The notes beneath the pieces are model-generated. The model did not search any database. It was not told the origin of the DNA and saw only the letters and a program-made list of their open reading frames with translations. The position numbers were made by a program, and so were the translations under genes. From Burhinus oedicnemus (Eukaryota > Chordata > Aves > Charadriiformes > Burhinidae), in contig VFFE01007646.1 of assembly GCA_008921705.1 (NCBI GenBank), positions 1,588,396-1,652,395 on the forward strand: a DNA stretch of 64,000 nt, written 5' to 3'. This document shows positions 62,300 through 64,000 of the stretch, piece by piece. Each line of letters starts with the position of its first letter. The first letter of the stretch is position 1.

Positions 62300-62440
62300 C
62301 AGAGGTTGCCCAGAGAGGTTGGGGAATCTCCTTCCTTGGAGATCTCCAGTGCTGTTCTGAACAGGGACCTGAGCAGCCCTCAAGGCTAGCTCTGCTTTGA
62401 GATCCAGCTGTACCACATCACCTCCAGCGGTCCTTCCCAA
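62300..62440 (+). mobile_element. Old, diverged CR1 LINE 3' fragment
   Basis: The segment reads AGAGGTTGCCCAGAGAGGTT, then GGAATCTCCTTCCTTGGAGAT, and ends ACCTCCAGCGGTCCTTCCCAA. This follows the order of the CR1 3' region in sense orientation, ending at the GGTCCCTTCCAACC block. The middle is strongly diverged and no terminal octamer repeats remain. It is older than, and opposite in orientation to, the copy at 60952-61421. Confidence 0.72.
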
Positions 62441-63420
62441 AACACACTTTCCTATGCTTCTGTGACCATGGCAATTGCACCTGTGGTATGTTTTATGATT
62501 TGGAATAATTCTTTTGAGTACCCCATCACAGCTTCTTTTGTCGTCTGGAACAGGAATTACACAGGCACCCTAATTAATGAATTAAACCGAAAGAAGGCAC
62601 ATCTATAGAGGACCCCGCTGAGATGGCCTGAATGCCAATAAAAAATTGACTCCTATTTCCTACCCATTGGCTTTCAGGCTTTACAGACTGTGCTCCGTTT
62701 GTTGCGTTGGCCTGGGCAGACCTCGGTGCTGATCTGCAGCCATCCACACTGCGCGCAGGATGGCTTGAACCTGGAGCAAGCCAATGCGCTGACTGAAAAG
62801 GGACATTTGAACTCATATTTGGGCCTGACTAGCACATGGAGTAAAGACAGAGCCATAGCAATGGGAAACACTCAACTCGGGCACTTTTATGTGAAATTTA
62901 GGCTTTCTGAAGCAGAATAAAATAAGAGAGTCCCTGCTGGGGGTGGCGGCTAGCGCAGAATAGCTGCTGTGCTTCAGCTCACACCCTCACTTATTGCGAA
63001 ATAGCTTCCCTGTTTCGACAAGCGCTAAGAGATGTAGACATTTATAATGCGTATTTAATCTTTCCATCTCTTCTTTTCTTACTGTTTTGATGTTTCCTCA
63101 GGCTTTGAAGATTCAAGATCATTTTTTTCCCCAGAAACTACAAGTCTTAAGGCAAAAATAAGGTAGCTAGAAATTGCCTGCTGCCAGTCACACTAAAGAT
63201 TTGTAGCATTTTCCAGCACAGGAAATGTTCAATATTTGAATAGCAGCGACCATGTTTTAATGCATTTAGGCCCTTAGGGTTATAGAAACCCTTCATTCAC
63301 AACATTACCCACCCTGGATCGTAGGACCGCTAATATTTGTACGGTGCCATCGTGCTTTTCAACGGTATTGAAAATCAAACAGCTCCACTTGAGAGCTGTC
63401 CCTGCTCTCCTTTCTTGTTC
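62441..63420. other. Intergenic sequence left of the LTR
   Basis: No gene was recognised. No polypurine tract is seen directly before 63421, which argues that the LTR to the right is not the 3' LTR of a provirus extending leftward. Confidence 0.5.
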
Positions 63421-63981
63421 TGTCCTGGATCCGGCTGGGATGGAGTTAATTTTCCCCCTGGCAGCCCCCACAGTGCTGTGCTGTGGACTGGGAGCCAGAA
63501 AGGATGTTGGTAACACACCGGCATTTTGGCTACTCCTGAGCACTGCTCCACAGCATCAGGAATGTCCCCCTCTCCCAGTGGGCTGGGGGTGGACAGGATC
63601 TTGGGAGGGGACAGAGCCAGGACAGCTGACCCAAAGTGGCCAAAGGGATAGTCCATACCACACAACGCCTGCTCAGCAAGAAAGCTAAGAGAAAGGAGGA
63701 GGGGGTGGCATTTGTGATTACAATCTTTGTCTTCCAGAGCAACCGCTGTGCGTGCTGAAGACCTGTTTCCCGGGAAGTGGCTGGACATCGCCTGCTGACG
63801 GGAAGTAGAGAATAATCTTCTGTTTTCCTTTGCTTCTGCACATGGCCTTTGCTTTATTAAACTGCCTTTCTCTTGACCCACAAGTTCTCTTCCATCGTAT
63901 TTTCTCCCACCCCATCCTGCTGAGGAGGGGAGTGATGGAGCGGCTTGGTGGGCACCTGGTGTCCAGCCAGAGTCAACCCAC
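63421..63981 (+). mobile_element. Avian endogenous retrovirus LTR, solo or 5' LTR
   Basis: It begins TGTCCTGG and contains GCTGGGATGGAGTTAATTTT, the block CAGGACAGCTGACCCAAAGT followed by GGCCAAAGGGATA, and a poly(A) signal ATTAAA at 63856-63861 followed by CTGCCTTTCTCTTGACCCAC. It then has a stretch related to the GAGTGAGCGAGCGGC block and ends near GTCAACCCACC. These blocks in this order match an LTR family I recall as common in bird genomes. No internal retroviral coding sequence is present to the left, and the window ends about 20 bases after the LTR. The exact 3' boundary and the subfamily name are uncertain. Confidence 0.82.
63856..63861 (+). promoter_or_regulatory. Poly(A) signal inside the LTR
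   Basis: ATTAAA lies at the position where this LTR family has its polyadenylation hexamer, before a CT-rich tract. Confidence 0.6.
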
Positions 63982-63992
63982 CTTGGCTGGAC
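63961..63992. repeat. Short perfect inverted repeat at the LTR 3' end
   Basis: GTCCAGCCA at 63961-63969 is the exact reverse complement of TGGCTGGAC at 63984-63992, with a 14-base loop. It spans the probable LTR end. Confidence 0.7.
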
Positions 63993-64000
63993 AATACAAA

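Noticed and set aside
63375..63881. Minus-strand open frame of about 168 codons at the right edge
   Set aside because: It lies antisense in the LTR; this LTR family does not encode protein there.
1..64000. Bacterial-type systems (CRISPR arrays, operons, phage genes, toxin-antitoxin pairs) and tRNA, rRNA or snoRNA genes
   Set aside because: Looked for on both strands; the window is spliced vertebrate DNA and none of these patterns was seen.

Overview
The window is vertebrate, almost certainly avian, nuclear DNA. Three things support this. CR1 LINE 3' ends carry the bird-type terminal TCATAGAA octamers. A long terminal repeat of a family common in bird genomes lies at the right edge. One spliced gene with nine GT-AG exons is best recognised as GAB3 (GRB2-associated binding protein 3). 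The species cannot be named from the sequence.

Layout. Bases 1-24098 are non-coding as far as I can tell and are best read as intron 1 of GAB3. The short first coding exon, which should hold the start Met and the first strands of the PH domain, was not found and probably lies upstream of base 1. This stretch holds one CR1 fragment (8719-9123), an intronic CpG island with a YY1-like core (about 20530-20950) and a degenerate pentamer repeat (21720-21792). The nine remaining GAB3 coding exons (2-10) lie on the + strand at 24099-24402, 31522-31738, 32196-32674, 35183-35238, 36389-36644, 37813-37894, 39552-39654, 40914-41027 and 42044-42160. They keep one open frame of 575 codons plus stop. The 3' UTR starts at 42161; candidate poly(A) signals allow ends near 42.67 kb, 43.2 kb or 46.8 kb.

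From about 46.8 kb to the right edge I recognise no intact gene. The region holds CpG-dense islets (about 51.2-52.4 kb and 56.4-56.55 kb), an AT microsatellite, and a decayed C2H2 zinc-finger fragment on the minus strand (about 57062-57275). It also holds a CCATC pentamer array with a 15-base higher-order block and a G-quadruplex pattern on the minus strand (57431-57553), two CR1 fragments in opposite orientation (60952-61421 and 62300-62440), and the LTR (63421 to about 63981).

How the parts work together. Exon 2 gives most of the PH domain that places GAB3 at the membrane. Exons 4 and 6 carry the proline-rich GRB2 SH3 ligands. Exons 6, 8, 9 and 10 carry the tyrosine motifs that recruit PI3-kinase p85 (YVPM, YIPM, YIHM) and SHP2 (YLAL, YVQV). 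An additional YxxM motif, YNRM, is created across the exon 7/8 junction. Exon 5 starts at a CAGCAG tandem acceptor that can add or drop one alanine. I found no previously undescribed system. The points most worth checking are those two GAB3 features, the CpG island in intron 1, the zinc-finger relic and the pentamer array.
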